Shown: positions 23,931 through 34,327 of the stretch, one piece after another | Position numbering within the stretch: position 1 is the first letter of the stretch | Layout: every line of letters starts with the position of its first letter | Source of the DNA: Ulota crispa | Lineage: Eukaryota > Streptophyta > Bryopsida > Orthotrichales > Orthotrichaceae | Length of the DNA stretch: 64,000 nt | Direction of reading: 5' to 3' | Assembly (NCBI GenBank): GCA_963920765.1 | Contig: OY987246.1 | Location: 994,501 to 1,058,500, forward strand | Notes under the pieces: generated by a model | What the model was told of the DNA's origin: nothing | Databases searched by the model: none | Seen by the model: the letters and a program-made list of their open reading frames with translations, nothing else | Made by a program: the position numbers and the translations under genes

Positions 23931-25123
23931 GACACTATGTACAGTAGCCTCAAACAAAGATTGTCAGGCCCTGTATTTGCATTTAGAGGTCTTGTCCATT
24001 AGCAAAATTCTGAGCCCTCAAAAAGGCCCCTATGAATCCGTGCCCGCTACATAACGGAGGTGAAAAAATCCGTAATTTTATTTATTTATTTTTAGTGGTT
24101 AGTACAGTGTGTCATATGATTTGACTGTGTGACAAAGGTTAGATCTGACCTCTAAAATGGTCAAAAATTTCTCTAGCAGCACATCTCTCAAGGGCCTTCT
24201 AGAGGGCTCAAATTTTTCCTAATGAAACATGACATGAAAATGAGGTCAATTGGCCACTTTTTTTTCTTGTATTTTTTATATCCCATTCTTGCCCCCAATC
24301 CCAACCAAGCATACCAAATTTCAACCCCAAAAAATCCAAATCCATTTTTTGATAAATTGTTTTGTGTCACAAATCATGGTTTTACTTGGTTTTACAAGAA
24401 AATTGATTGGAAAACATTGATGATGAATTTTGGAGATTTGATTGCATAGGTATATAGGTAGCATCCATACGTACATGAATATGCAAATCTTCCATGCTAG
24501 AAAAACCCCCTTAAGTAAACCAAAATTGATCTTTAAAGGGTTTAGTGTGACCCATGATATGTCCAAATTTTGTAAAATAGATATTTTCTTATGATAATCA
24601 AATTTTGCTATTTAACTCTTACATTGTGACTAAGATTGTACCTTTGAACATGCTCTAATGTTTCTTTGGTGAAAAACTAACTAGAAATTAAAAACATATG
24701 TTTTACAAATTTTGGACATATCACAAGTCACACTAAACCCTTCAAAGATCAATTTTGGTTTACTTAAGGGGTTTATTCTAGCATGGAAGATTTGCATATT
24801 CATGTATGTATGGATGCTACCTACATACCCATGCAATTAAATCTCCAAAATTCATCATCAATGTTTTTCAATCAATTTTCTTGTAAAACCAAGTAAAACC
24901 ATGATTTGTGACACAAAACAATTTATCAAAATTTGGATTTGGATTTTTTGGGGTTGAAATTTGGTATGCTTGGTTGGGATTGGGGGCAAGAATGGAATAT
25001 AAAAAATACAAGAAAAAAAAGTGGCCAATTGACCTCATTTTCATGTCATGTTTGACATGACCTCTCAATGCAAATATAGGGCCCGACAATCTTTGTTCGA
25101 GGCCACTGTACACAGAGTGACAC
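23931..25123. repeat. Large near-perfect inverted repeat (1.2 kb)
   Basis: The left arm 23931-24585 pairs with the right arm about 24705-25123 around a loop of about 110 bp. The best-matched section (24218-24500 against 24745-25060) differs at only a few positions by eye. The outer ends are CACTATGTACAGTAGCCTC and the inverse GAGGCCACTGTACACAGAGTG. The left arm has an extra block at about 24000-24200 missing on the right, or lost there. No clear TSD. It could be a large MITE or foldback element, or a hairpin small-RNA locus. Confidence 0.75.
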
Positions 25124-25450
25124 CAATAAGGTAGAAGCGCCTTATATGGACACTTTTGTGAAATCAATTCAAGAGGAAGGTGCATTGAAATTTTGGTAAG
25201 CAAATACGCACAAATGGGCAAAAAACTGCCCTCATATTAATTTGCAATTTTCTGAATAAAATATGAAAATTAGAAGACAAGGTTGTAGATATATCCCTTG
25301 TGGCCCCTGGACCTGTTGTAAACCGGTCATGAACCTTGGGAAAACAAATAGGGAGAAGACCAAATGAGTGAACATGAGAGTGTGAGAAATAATCTCTTTA
25401 ATGCTTAAAATGGTTATGGCAATTTGAATACGGAATAACATTGTCACGTT
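25124..25450. other. Spacer between inverted repeat and minisatellite
   Basis: Unremarkable sequence; nothing assignable. Confidence 0.5.
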
Positions 25451-26199
25451 TTGCATGCAACTAGGGTTTGATTTGCATGCAATAAGGATTTGATTTGCAT
25501 GCAACTAGGGTTTGATATGCATGCAACTAGGGTTTGATATGCATGCAACTAGGGTTTGATATGCATGCAACTAGGGTTTGACTTGCATGCACAACAAGGA
25601 TTTGATATGCATGCAACAAGGATTTGATTTGCATGCAACTAGGGTTTGATTTGCATGCAACAAGGATTCGATATGCATGCAACAAGGATTCGATATGCAT
25701 GCAACAAGGATTCGATATGCATGCAACAAGGATTCGATATGTATGCAACAAGGATTCGATATGCATGCAACAAGGATTAATATGCATGCAACAAGGATTT
25801 GATATGCATGCAACTAGGGTTTGATATGCATGCAACTAGGGTTTGATATGCATGCAACTAGGGTTTGACTTGCATGCACAACAAGGATTTGATATGCATG
25901 CAACAAGGATTTGATATGCATGCAACTAGGGTTTGATTTGCATGCAACAAGGATTCGATATGCATGCAACAAGGATTAATATGCATGCAACAAGGATTTG
26001 ATATGCATGCAACAAGGATTCGATATGCATGCAACAAGGATTTGATATGCATGCAACTAGGGTTTGATTTGCATGCAACACGGATTTGATATGCATGCAA
26101 CAAGGGTTTGATTTGCATGCAACAAGAATTTAATATGCATACAACAAGAATTTGATATGCATGCAACAAAGATTTGATATGCATGCAACTAGGGTTTGC
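25451..26199. repeat. 22-bp minisatellite with RY core (about 34 units)
   Basis: Tandem units of 22 bp, consensus TTTGATATGCATGCAAC followed by AAGGA or TAGGG. Variant units contain an extra CA (TGCATGCACAAC) or a shortened TTAAT. Every unit holds the palindrome TGCATGCA, hence CATGCA on both strands. A block of units recurs with a 287-bp offset (distinctive ACTTGCATGCACAAC at 25581 and 25868), showing a higher-order duplication. Because 22 is not a multiple of 3, long stop-free frames appear on both strands; I do not regard them as genes. Confidence 0.9.
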
Positions 26200-26673
26200 T
26201 TTGGGAAATTCTAGGGGTCTGAGAACAGCTGGTGTCCACAGAAGATGCTTGTACCTTAGGTACATGGTCGGTATTGGGCAAACCTACCTTAACCCCGTAA
26301 AGAACGGAAGGTTGGAATTTGGACAGAGTCACGAGTACAAGGCAAAGAGGGGAATGAATGATTCTGTTGGAACGAATGTCTCCGAAGCAAGAGACATGAC
26401 TGGAGGGAAGTGGGACGGGGGTTGTTGGGGGGACAAGGTGGGTCTCCTTCACGATTGCTGCGTGCTGGGGAAACATGCTGCTGGATGGATTTGGAGTTCG
26501 TGGTTCCCATAATTCTCATCCCTCCGGAAGCCACACTGCCCTTGCTGGCCACGCCTTCCTTTCAGACGACAAAGCTGCTCCAGGGAATGTTTGTGTTTTT
26601 TCATTGGTCGACCAATACGCGGCATGCAGGTTAGAAAACCATCCGTGTGTCCGTATTCATCCACATTATTAAC
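26200..26673 (+). pseudogene. GC-richer block with weak B3-domain-like fragment
   Basis: This block is much less AT-rich than its neighbours, which suggests former coding DNA. A plus-strand frame ending near 26632 encodes DDKAAPGNVCVFSLVDQ, recalling the end of plant B3 DNA-binding domains (usual form DN.L..GDVCVFELV). An upstream in-frame RWVSFTI could be part of the same fold. A stop near 26400 and the lack of the rest of the domain suggest a remnant, or one exon of a gene I cannot join. The identity is uncertain. Confidence 0.25.
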
Positions 26674-26991
26674 TACAGCAAATAGTGCATTTAGGTTGCC
26701 CCATACTAACTTATTGACATTCCACACTGTTTAAATACTCACTGCTGTTACAGTAATTTTCAGCAATAATTATTGAAATAATTATTGTAATAGATCATTT
26801 TAAAAAAACTTGGCAAGTACTACAAAGCTGTAGAAAGACAAACTAGCAATATCTAAGTTGTAGATCAAGTGAAATCTATATATGTAAAGAGTTGCATGCA
26901 CTTTCAAGTGGGCAAGTGGTGGGTCATAAGGTAACTTTCCAAGGTAAGGCAACCTAATTGTTGAGGCAACCTAAATGCACTATTTGGTGTA
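26674..26991. mobile_element. Dispersed element, family H copy 1
   Basis: About 318 bp with ends TACAGCAAATAGTGCATTT and the inverse AAATGCACTATTTGGTGTA. It shares AAGAGTTGCATGCAC, TAAGGCAACCTAATTG and AATAATTATTG blocks with copies at 28.9 and 34.0 kb. The flanks do not give a clear TSD. Confidence 0.7.
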
Positions 26992-27884
26992 ACATTAGTT
27001 ATTTACATCCAATTTGCTATGTACTTGATGATTCTCAGAAACTAATTTGGCAATTGCATCCATTTTTTGCCAAAAAAAAATTAATCAAATTTGCCTTGTA
27101 TTGTGGATTCATGATTCTCCTTGGTAATGCCAAAAATGTTGGAATTGAAATACATGTTGTTTTTAGGAGGTCTGGATTGAAAACCAATGGATGGGTTGGA
27201 TAGACAATAATGTTACTACTAGTACATCTTATACGTCCGTTGTATCAACGGGGTCATGCCCTCCATGACCCCCATGCTATCCCCATGCCATTCTCTCATG
27301 CCACCCCATGTTCACAAAAAATATTTTATGGGATAATATAAACTAAAACAAATTCAATTTTGGATTCAAATCAATTTGCCTCTTCATCTCCCTTCCCACC
27401 CCTTTATATGTGAATTTCAAATTCAAGTTGGAAAAGATTCAATGGGTTTCACCAAAAATGTCCTTTCACACACAACGCCCATGTTCATCACTTTGTCCCT
27501 TGACCCTCGGTCAACCACAAATTTTATACTTTGCCCCTTGGCCCTTGGCCAATCATAAATTTTTAAATCATACTTTACTTGCCCAACTACCCAACTAATA
27601 GAGATTGTATTCTATTATAGAAATAAGAAAGATAAGATCTACAAAGATTCAAGCACTTTCAACAAATGGGTTTACAATATGTAGAAAGATGATTGTATAG
27701 TGATATAAATGGTTGTCCAGGGATATAAATCACTATGACAAGCTAGACTCCAAAGACTAAATATTTATGACGCTAATAAATTTGAAAGTGAATTTTGAAA
27801 TAAATCATATTGTTAGTTTGAAGAATTTTAATCCACGGTAATTTGCAAAACACAAGAATAGATAATAACTGTAGAAATAGTGTA
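26992..27884. other. AT-rich intergenic DNA, nothing recognised
   Basis: Contains a short degenerate tandem (CTTGGCCCTTGGCC-like) near 27500-27560, but no gene. Confidence 0.5.
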
Positions 27885-27893
27885 ATTCACAAA

Positions 27894-28296
27894 GGGAATT
27901 GATATGTGTATCACACTCTTTCAATTATTGTATCACACCTCAGAGTAAATTTTATATTTCTACCATCAAAAAGTTGAATTTGAGAATTTGGAATTCAGAT
28001 TTGGATTTAAAAACCAAGATTTAGTTTAGAACCATAAAAAAAAGTTGTAATTCAACAACACCCAATGAAAAAAAAAAAAAATTTTACAAAAAAGTAATAT
28101 TTTTCTCCCTAGTTAAACTTTTTCATTGGGTGTTGTTGAATTACAATTTTTTTTGTGGTTCTAAACTAAATCTTGGTCTTTAAGTCCAAATTTGAATTCC
28201 AAATTCTCAAATTCAACTTTTTAATGGTAGAAATATAAAATTTACTCTAGGATGTGGTACAGTAATTGAAAGGGTGTGGCACACATATCAATTCCC
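27894..28296. mobile_element. Foldback MITE, family C copy 2, 9-bp TSD
   Basis: 403 bp with ends GGGAATTGATATGTGTA and the inverse CACATATCAATTCCC. Flanked by ATTCACAAA at 27885-27893 and 28297-28305, an exact 9-bp duplication that points to Mutator-like transposition. The arms pair almost throughout (AATTCAACAACACCCAATG against its inverse), with an A-rich loop. No coding capacity. Confidence 0.85.
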
Positions 28297-28305
28297 ATTC
28301 ACAAA

Positions 28306-28883
28306 TTGTGGTAATTTTGGTGGAATATCAAAATGAGATAAGATTTGCCAAAATTTTGTGCAAGACAAGTTTCCTTCTTTCAGTAGTATTTTGTATTGAT
28401 TTCTCACTGATTGGTGATTATTTGGGGACGGTAGGGCGGACCACGTGCCATGCGGATATTGTGCCTCACTTTAGGGTCTAGAAAATCTTTGAGATCCAGA
28501 AGTGCAGGCGAAAGTGGATTAATTTTTTTATTTTTACAGGTAGTGTAAGGGGCAATTTATTCCCATTTGGCTATGTCCCAACCAGGGTCCGAGAAATATT
28601 TGAGACTTTTCGGTAGATTTCCTTCAATCCCTGTATTGAACCGGTTTATCAAGGAGCTTTTTGTATTCCACACTATAAATAAATTTTTTGAAGATTTTTT
28701 ACCAATTTTTAGCCAAAATTTATAAATTGTAAACGGTTTTTTCTCATTTCACTTGGCTAGCATTGAACTAGGGGTTGGTTCTTCCCTGACCTTGGTCCCA
28801 ATCAATGAGTGGAGACATCCAATAAACAATAGAAAGTCAGCTAAATGAAATGTCAAAAAAACAGGTTGAATTTTGGATCCGGC
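28306..28883. other. Intergenic DNA, nothing recognised
   Basis: No gene or repeat supported. Confidence 0.5.
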
Positions 28884-29191
28884 TACACTGAATAATGCGT
28901 TTGTTGCCCCCACACTAATTTTTCAACATTTTACATTACATATATATTTATCACTACTACACAAGAATCTTCATCAATAATTATTGCAGTAAACAAATTT
29001 TAAAAAGTTCAACAACAACAACAAAGTTCCATAACAATAAAATAGTGGCTTTCAAGTTGTAAATCATGTGAAATTCAAGTATGTAAAGAGTTGCATGCAC
29101 CTCCAAGTGGCCACGTGATGAGTCATGATGTAATTTTCTAAAGTAAGGCAAGCTAATTGTCAAGGCAACCTAAAATGCAATATTTAGTGTA
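28884..29191. mobile_element. Dispersed element, family H copy 2
   Basis: Ends TACACTGAATAATGCGTTT and the inverse AAATGCAATATTTAGTGTA. The interior shares AAGAGTTGCATGCACCTCC and TAAGGCAAGCTAATTG with copy 1, in the same orientation. No coding capacity. Confidence 0.7.
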
Positions 29192-31924
29192 GATACACGG
29201 GAAATTTCTAATCATAGTATAAGTATACATGCAGTATTTGGTGCTTGTTCTAAAAAATCAGTTGAAAATGAGAGACGTAGGATTTTAACCAAGGAAGCTC
29301 AAAATCTCCTCAAACACTTGTCCCAACTCTAAATGTTTAGAGTTCCATGCTAGAGCTTTTGTTAAATTGTAAAGGATAAAACTAAATTATGTACAAATGC
29401 ATGAAATTTTCACGATAAATAATTGTTAGTGTTTGCATATTTTATGCTTAGTAATTGTGGAGGCTTGGTTACAAAGCCTGTTTTCCATGTTTGCTAATCC
29501 ATATTCTTGGAGGCAAGTACCTCTTTCTTGAAGAAATGTCCGATTTTCTTGGAACCAAACTTTCTAATTATTTCCATGTAGACATTTCTAAGTGAATGGG
29601 GACTTACAACTTGGAATAGAAGTCTGGAGTATGTTCCTATTTTCAACCCCTCAACAAATCCAACTTTAGGCACTAAAGGCAGTTTTGATATTTAGGGACT
29701 TATATCTTTAAATGTTAAGGCAATCGGTGCTGAAAAACTTACAAATTCTACGATATACACATTTCATATTCCCAAATACATGAATCTGAGTTTTTTTGTT
29801 TGTTTCTCAAACCGGACACCTACGAGAGAGAAAAAAACTAGTAGAAAACCCGATTTTGCAAATGCCATTGAAATCCAAAATCGAGTTCCAATACACCTTC
29901 CTAGTTTCTCACTCCGCAAGGGGCCCAAACCTCTAAGATGGCCCATAAAACTCGATAGTTAATACCTTTAGACCCTGAGGTGGCCAAATTTATCCCCAAC
30001 CTAGTACCCATCATTCCAACCATCAATGCTGGCCGTATAGGAGCTCCAAAACCCATAACAGAATTCACAATACATTTTGCCAATCAAATAATTAAAAATA
30101 TATACAATGACAAATATAGATATTTATCATTAGGAGTAGTCACATCTTTTTCATCCCATTCTCAATATTTAAAGAATGGGAACGTGGTACTCTCTCCTTG
30201 ATTTGTAAAGGTCTCATTCCTTAAATGTTGAGAAATTTTTCTTCACCTCCAAAGGAGAATAATGGGCGTGAAAGAATTTTGCACGAGAAGTTTTTTACCA
30301 ATGCTTGTTTTTTTTCATCTTGTTCTTCTTGCTTTCACCCTTCTAGTTCCTTTCAATGTGAATGCAACTTACTTTCTTACTAGATCACCATTAGTTAAGT
30401 AAATTCATTCTTCGTTCTCCACCGCCCATAAAAGGAGAATCACACCTTCTTCATGGAAAAAGTACTCCCATTGACTCCTATTTCCACTCCACAACTTCTC
30501 AATCTTCATAGTAGTTTCTTTCTTAGAGAAAGTGTGACAACCCCTATTGAAGAAAAACATTTAAAAACACCTTTCTTTTTGCATCCAAATTAACCTTTCA
30601 AAATGTGACAGGATATTTTCAGTTCTCCGCTTGAAAGACAACCAGGGACTCTGTCTTTGGTCAAAAGGATGAAAGGGCTTTTATTTCCTAGTCATACGAC
30701 AGCTACATGTATGGACACGAGGGTGCTCTGTCTTTGTCCTACGAACAAAGAACGAAAACATATACAAAACATATACAAGAACATAGTCAAAAAGTTGGTG
30801 GTCAAAATGACGAAAAGTGGCTCATTCAACTACAAGCACAAGGATACTTGTTCTTTGTATTACGAATGAAGAAAGAAAATGTTGACAAGCGTATAGACAT
30901 GGCAATGGAGAAGGAATGAGATGATAATAGAAACGGAAAGTTGAAAGGTTGGATAAAGGACATAAAAAATAAAAATAAAAATATAAAAAATAAAAAATAA
31001 AAAAAGCTGCTAAAGGTCTGTTCTCACTTGCACTTATGGTTTAGCAAGAAGCGGTTTGTAAATCCTGTAGCAACGTGGTTGTGCGCACTGCCTTGCATTG
31101 TTAGACACCGAGCCGACATGGCAGCCCAGTTGACAGGTTTATAATAGCTATGATTAGGCAAATCACAGGATAAAATTCTGTAACTTTTGGGATTTTTTGC
31201 AAACTATTAGTAGCACTACATCTTTGACAAAATGGAGATTTGAGGAAACTGCAGGATCTTTCAGGCGGTATTTAATATTGTGGGTTGCGGGGCTCAATTA
31301 CATAATACCGAGCAATGCAGAGAAGAAGAAGACAAGCGTGACGAAAGTGAGTTCTGCACGAGGGATGTGAGTTTTAGAAAAGAGTGAATCATGGTGTGAA
31401 CCCTTGCATTTACCATCGTCAATTTTGCCTCGCTGGCAAGTCTTAGGAGAACATTACGATGACGTATGCTCTCATATGTGAACGAGACGTAACTTAACTC
31501 CCGCTTATAATTATGTACCCTTGCTTTTTGAGTTGCACAATGCTGGATCCGGCTTTTCCGTCAACAGTGAATTTTTATGTTTTCAAAGCGTTCTTTGCAA
31601 ACGCCATGTGAATAGACCTTAAGTCTTACCTTAACTTGAGAGGATTCCTGAGAAACGGAACAAAGCTCGAATCCCCGTTCGGAATAGTCCAGTGAGAACA
31701 GAGCCTTTCTAGTATCGAAGGGTTTAGGGTTTAAGCCTCGTCTTCGAAAATCGGAGGTTCCCTTACCTTGACGAACCTTCACCAGCAGTTGTTAAGCTAG
31801 AATTCGAGCCAATTAGCTTCCCGGTCGAATTCCCGTCGTCCCGCTTCCACAATCTCTTCACAGGCACGCTTTGATTCCAATCTCGACGCCTCGTTCGTTT
31901 CTTCGCAAATGACGATGTTCTTTC
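29192..31924. other. Intergenic DNA upstream of the Hep1 gene
   Basis: 2.7 kb without a supportable gene. It includes an A-rich low-complexity tract near 30965-31010. The last several hundred bases are GC-richer and probably hold the promoter of the downstream gene. Confidence 0.45.
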
Positions 31925-32146
31925 ATGGCAGAGCCTGAGTTGCCGTTGATTGGAGACGAACCAAACGACAGTAGGAGGATCGAAGAGCGCCTCACTCAGA
32001 GTAGCCCAGAAAACCTTTTCGACCAATTTCGAGGTTTTCGAAGAATTAGGGTTTCGGTTATCCGATCACATGAATGTCTTGATTTCAAAATCCGGAATCA
32101 AAATCGGTGGATCCGGTTACATTTTGTATCGCCATCGGGGTTTTAG
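31925..32146 (+). other. Upstream open frame in the Hep1 leader
   Basis: A 73-codon ATG frame ending 15 bases before the Hep1 start codon, in a GC-richer block that looks like 5' leader. The first 40 codons read as plausible protein (acidic, then Arg-rich), but no family is recognised. If transcribed with Hep1 it would act as an upstream ORF that reduces initiation at the main ATG. It could instead be chance. Confidence 0.3.
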
Positions 32147-32161
32147 TGAAGGACGATTGCG

Positions 32162-33594
32162 ATGGCGTTGCGAATAGGGTTACGAAGAGCTTCACGGTTG
32201 TGTGCTTATAATTCCTTCTTGCGCGCGGCTTTGGCAACAGGTTTGTCCTCTCCCTAAACGTCGTTTCTTTCTTCTTTCAGGATTAAGGGCTACACTAGTG
32301 ATTACTGTTAATGAAACTAGGGAAAATTTCATGGGTACCCCTAAAGTTTGCAATATTTACATAGATATTCCTGCTTTTTCAGAAATTTCAGAAATACCCT
32401 TGTACCAGAACTTTCAAGTGTTTGTTTTGTTGTGCATGCCACTTCCCTTCTTCCTTTGTGCGCACATTGCTTCTTTTTTGTTTCATTGCATTCCCTTCTT
32501 CAACATTGGTCGTGAAGAAAGTACAAGGACAACAAATACAGTAAATACCTAACTTTTTTGGTCCAAGGGTATTTGTGCAATTTGTGCAATTTCTGAAAAA
32601 GCAGGGGTATGTATGTAAATATTGGGTATCTATGTAAATATTGTAAACTTCAGGGGTATCCATGAAATTCTCCCATGAAACTAAATGGTTTTATTATGGA
32701 CCATCGCCATATCTCTCCATACACGGGTCTCTTATTCTCCCTTAACGCGACTTTCAATTTCTAATTGTGCATCATTTGAGTTCCACGAGGGATGGGTATG
32801 CTAGAAACTAATACACTCATGTAGCATCAAAACCTTACAAAGTAAGTGTCTGAGGATCACTGAATTCTGAAAACCCTAATTCTCTCTCTCTTTCCAGCAA
32901 ATGCTCCCCAAGGTCTGCTTGAGAATTGTGCACTGGATACTACATTACATTACATTTACAATTTAGATATGAATATGGGTTTTGGTCAAAGAAACAAGAA
33001 TGTCTGACCTCGAAGGTATTTAAAATGCTAGTAGATCACTTGCTGCCTAACTTTTCCAGACGTTCTAATCAGGTTTTTTAACGTTGCGCAGATAGTTTTG
33101 CAGCATCTCAAAGTGCGATCACAGTTGTTGGAAGAGCTTGTTTCGAGTCAAGACTACCGAACTCAACCATTAGGGTTTCAAGTCTCTCGCACTTTAGATC
33201 TTTCTGCAGCGAGAAGGACGTGGATTCCCGGAGTAACGCCATCAATGTAACCAATGCCGAAACTAATGCCGAAACCAAAGCCGGAGAGGAAGAGGAGGAG
33301 AGTTCCAAGCCGTCGAAGAGACACGACCTTGCCATGTTGTTCACGTGCAAAGTGTGCGAGACGAGGTCTGCGAAGACCATGAGCCGCGCCACTTACGAGA
33401 CGGGGATTGTGATAGTGCGGTGTCCTAAGTGTCGCAACCTGCATTTGATTGCCGACCGCCTGGGCTGGTTTGGAGAGGCCGGGAGCGTGGAGGATTTTCT
33501 GGAGCAGCAGGGCGTGTCTGTGAGGAAAGGCCTGGAGGCCAGCTACGAGTTCTCCGTTGACGATTTGGCTGGGTGGAGTCCACCCAAGGAATGA
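32162..33594 (+). CDS. Mitochondrial Hsp70-escort DNL zinc-finger protein (Hep1/Zim17/Tim15 type)
   Basis: Family members keep mitochondrial Hsp70 soluble and support matrix protein import. Two exons, 32162-32240 and 33092-33594, join in phase 1 (GT donor 32241, AG acceptor ending 33091) to give 193 residues. The N-terminus, MALRIGLRRASRLCAYNSFL, is Arg-rich without acidic residues, a mitochondrial presequence; SHFRSFCSE near 60-68 is a likely cleavage region. An acidic linker follows. The zinc site is CKVC (112-115) and CPKC (137-140), then NLHLIADRLGWFGE, where the DNL motif reads DRL (as I recall, plant members often vary here). His144 and Asp148 are kept. Plants also have plastid members, so plastid targeting is not excluded. 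The 851-bp intron contains a family-M MITE. Confidence 0.92.
32320..32674. mobile_element. Mutator-like MITE, family M copy 2, in Hep1 intron
   Basis: 355 bp with ends GGGAAAATTTCATGGGTAC and the inverse TCCATGAAATTCTCCC. Flanked by ATGAAACTA at 32311-32319 and 32675-32683, an exact 9-bp duplication. It begins 80 bp inside the intron, so it does not disturb either splice site. The terminal and central blocks match the copies at 2.2 and 54.5 kb. Confidence 0.9.
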
Positions 33595-33624
33595 GCGCTA
33601 AGATAGACAGACCCATTCCCGACC

Positions 33625-34003
33625 GTTCCCCAATTCCGCACCCTACTTTGGAGGGTTTCACCAGACACTGTCGAACCCATAGTGGAGCAGTGAAAGCTGT
33701 TTGCACAAGCAAATTTTGCCACATGTTAGTTGTTAAGCTGCTTTGGGAGGGTTGGGATTGAGACCGTCAAGTACATGTATAGCAACACATTCAAGCAATT
33801 TCAAGATTAGTTTAGAGTTGCAAATAGGGACCCTATGAGCTGCAACTTTGCCCTTTAATATAAAATAATCTACAATACTTTTTTTCACAAAAATTACGTT
33901 CTATGATAGCTTGTTGAAAGACTAACGCTACAGATTTTTTTCCTGAATTTTTCAAGACCTTGAGGTACCCCAAACCCTTAAATGGTCAGATATGGGTCTA
34001 TCT
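33625..34003. repeat. Dispersed repeat L, copy 2
   Basis: Aligns with 18535-18925 in the same orientation and starts about 30 bp after the Hep1 stop codon, so it probably forms the 3' UTR or terminator region of that gene. It runs directly into a family H element. Confidence 0.7.
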
Positions 34004-34327
34004 ACCTTAGTGTATTTAGGTTGCCTTAACAATTAGGTTGCCTTATCATGGAAAGTGACCTCATAACTCATGATTTGACCACTTAGAGTTACATTTAACT
34101 TTTTAGATATTAGAATTTCACATGCTTTACAACATGGACATCGCTAATTTATCTTTATACAATTGTGTTGTTATTGCCAAGACCTTTAAAAGTTGGTTGT
34201 TGGAGTAATTATTGCTGAAAATTACTGTATGAGCGGTAAGTATTTAGATTGTAGCAGCATTAAGTATCTAGATAGTGTAAAATGTCGAGAAATTAGTGTG
34301 GGCAGCCAAAATGCACTATTTGATGTA
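34004..34327. mobile_element. Dispersed element, family H copy 3 (inverted)
   Basis: The same family as 26.7 and 28.9 kb but in opposite orientation: TAGTGTATTTAGGTTGCC at the left, AAAATGCACTATTTGATGTA at the right, with AGTAATTATTGCTGAAAATTACTGTA inside (compare the copy 1 interior). The left terminus is shortened. Confidence 0.65.

Noticed and set aside
23931-25123. CACTA transposon assignment from the CACTATG outer end
   Set aside because: Only the left end reads CACTA, the right end reads CAGAGTG rather than TAGTG, and there is no 3-bp duplication; left as an unclassified inverted repeat.
25451-26199. Possible CRISPR-like array
   Set aside because: Units are contiguous 22-bp tandem repeats without unique spacers, in a eukaryotic genome with introns.
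25527-26265. Long open frames (up to 135 codons) on both strands over the minisatellite
   Set aside because: They arise because the 22-bp unit lacks stops in several frames; the 'protein' is a cyclic translation of the repeat with no start context or flanking exons.
30657-30919. Two overlapping 70-codon plus-strand frames
   Set aside because: They overlap in different frames, are low complexity (Lys/Gln-rich) and show no domain.
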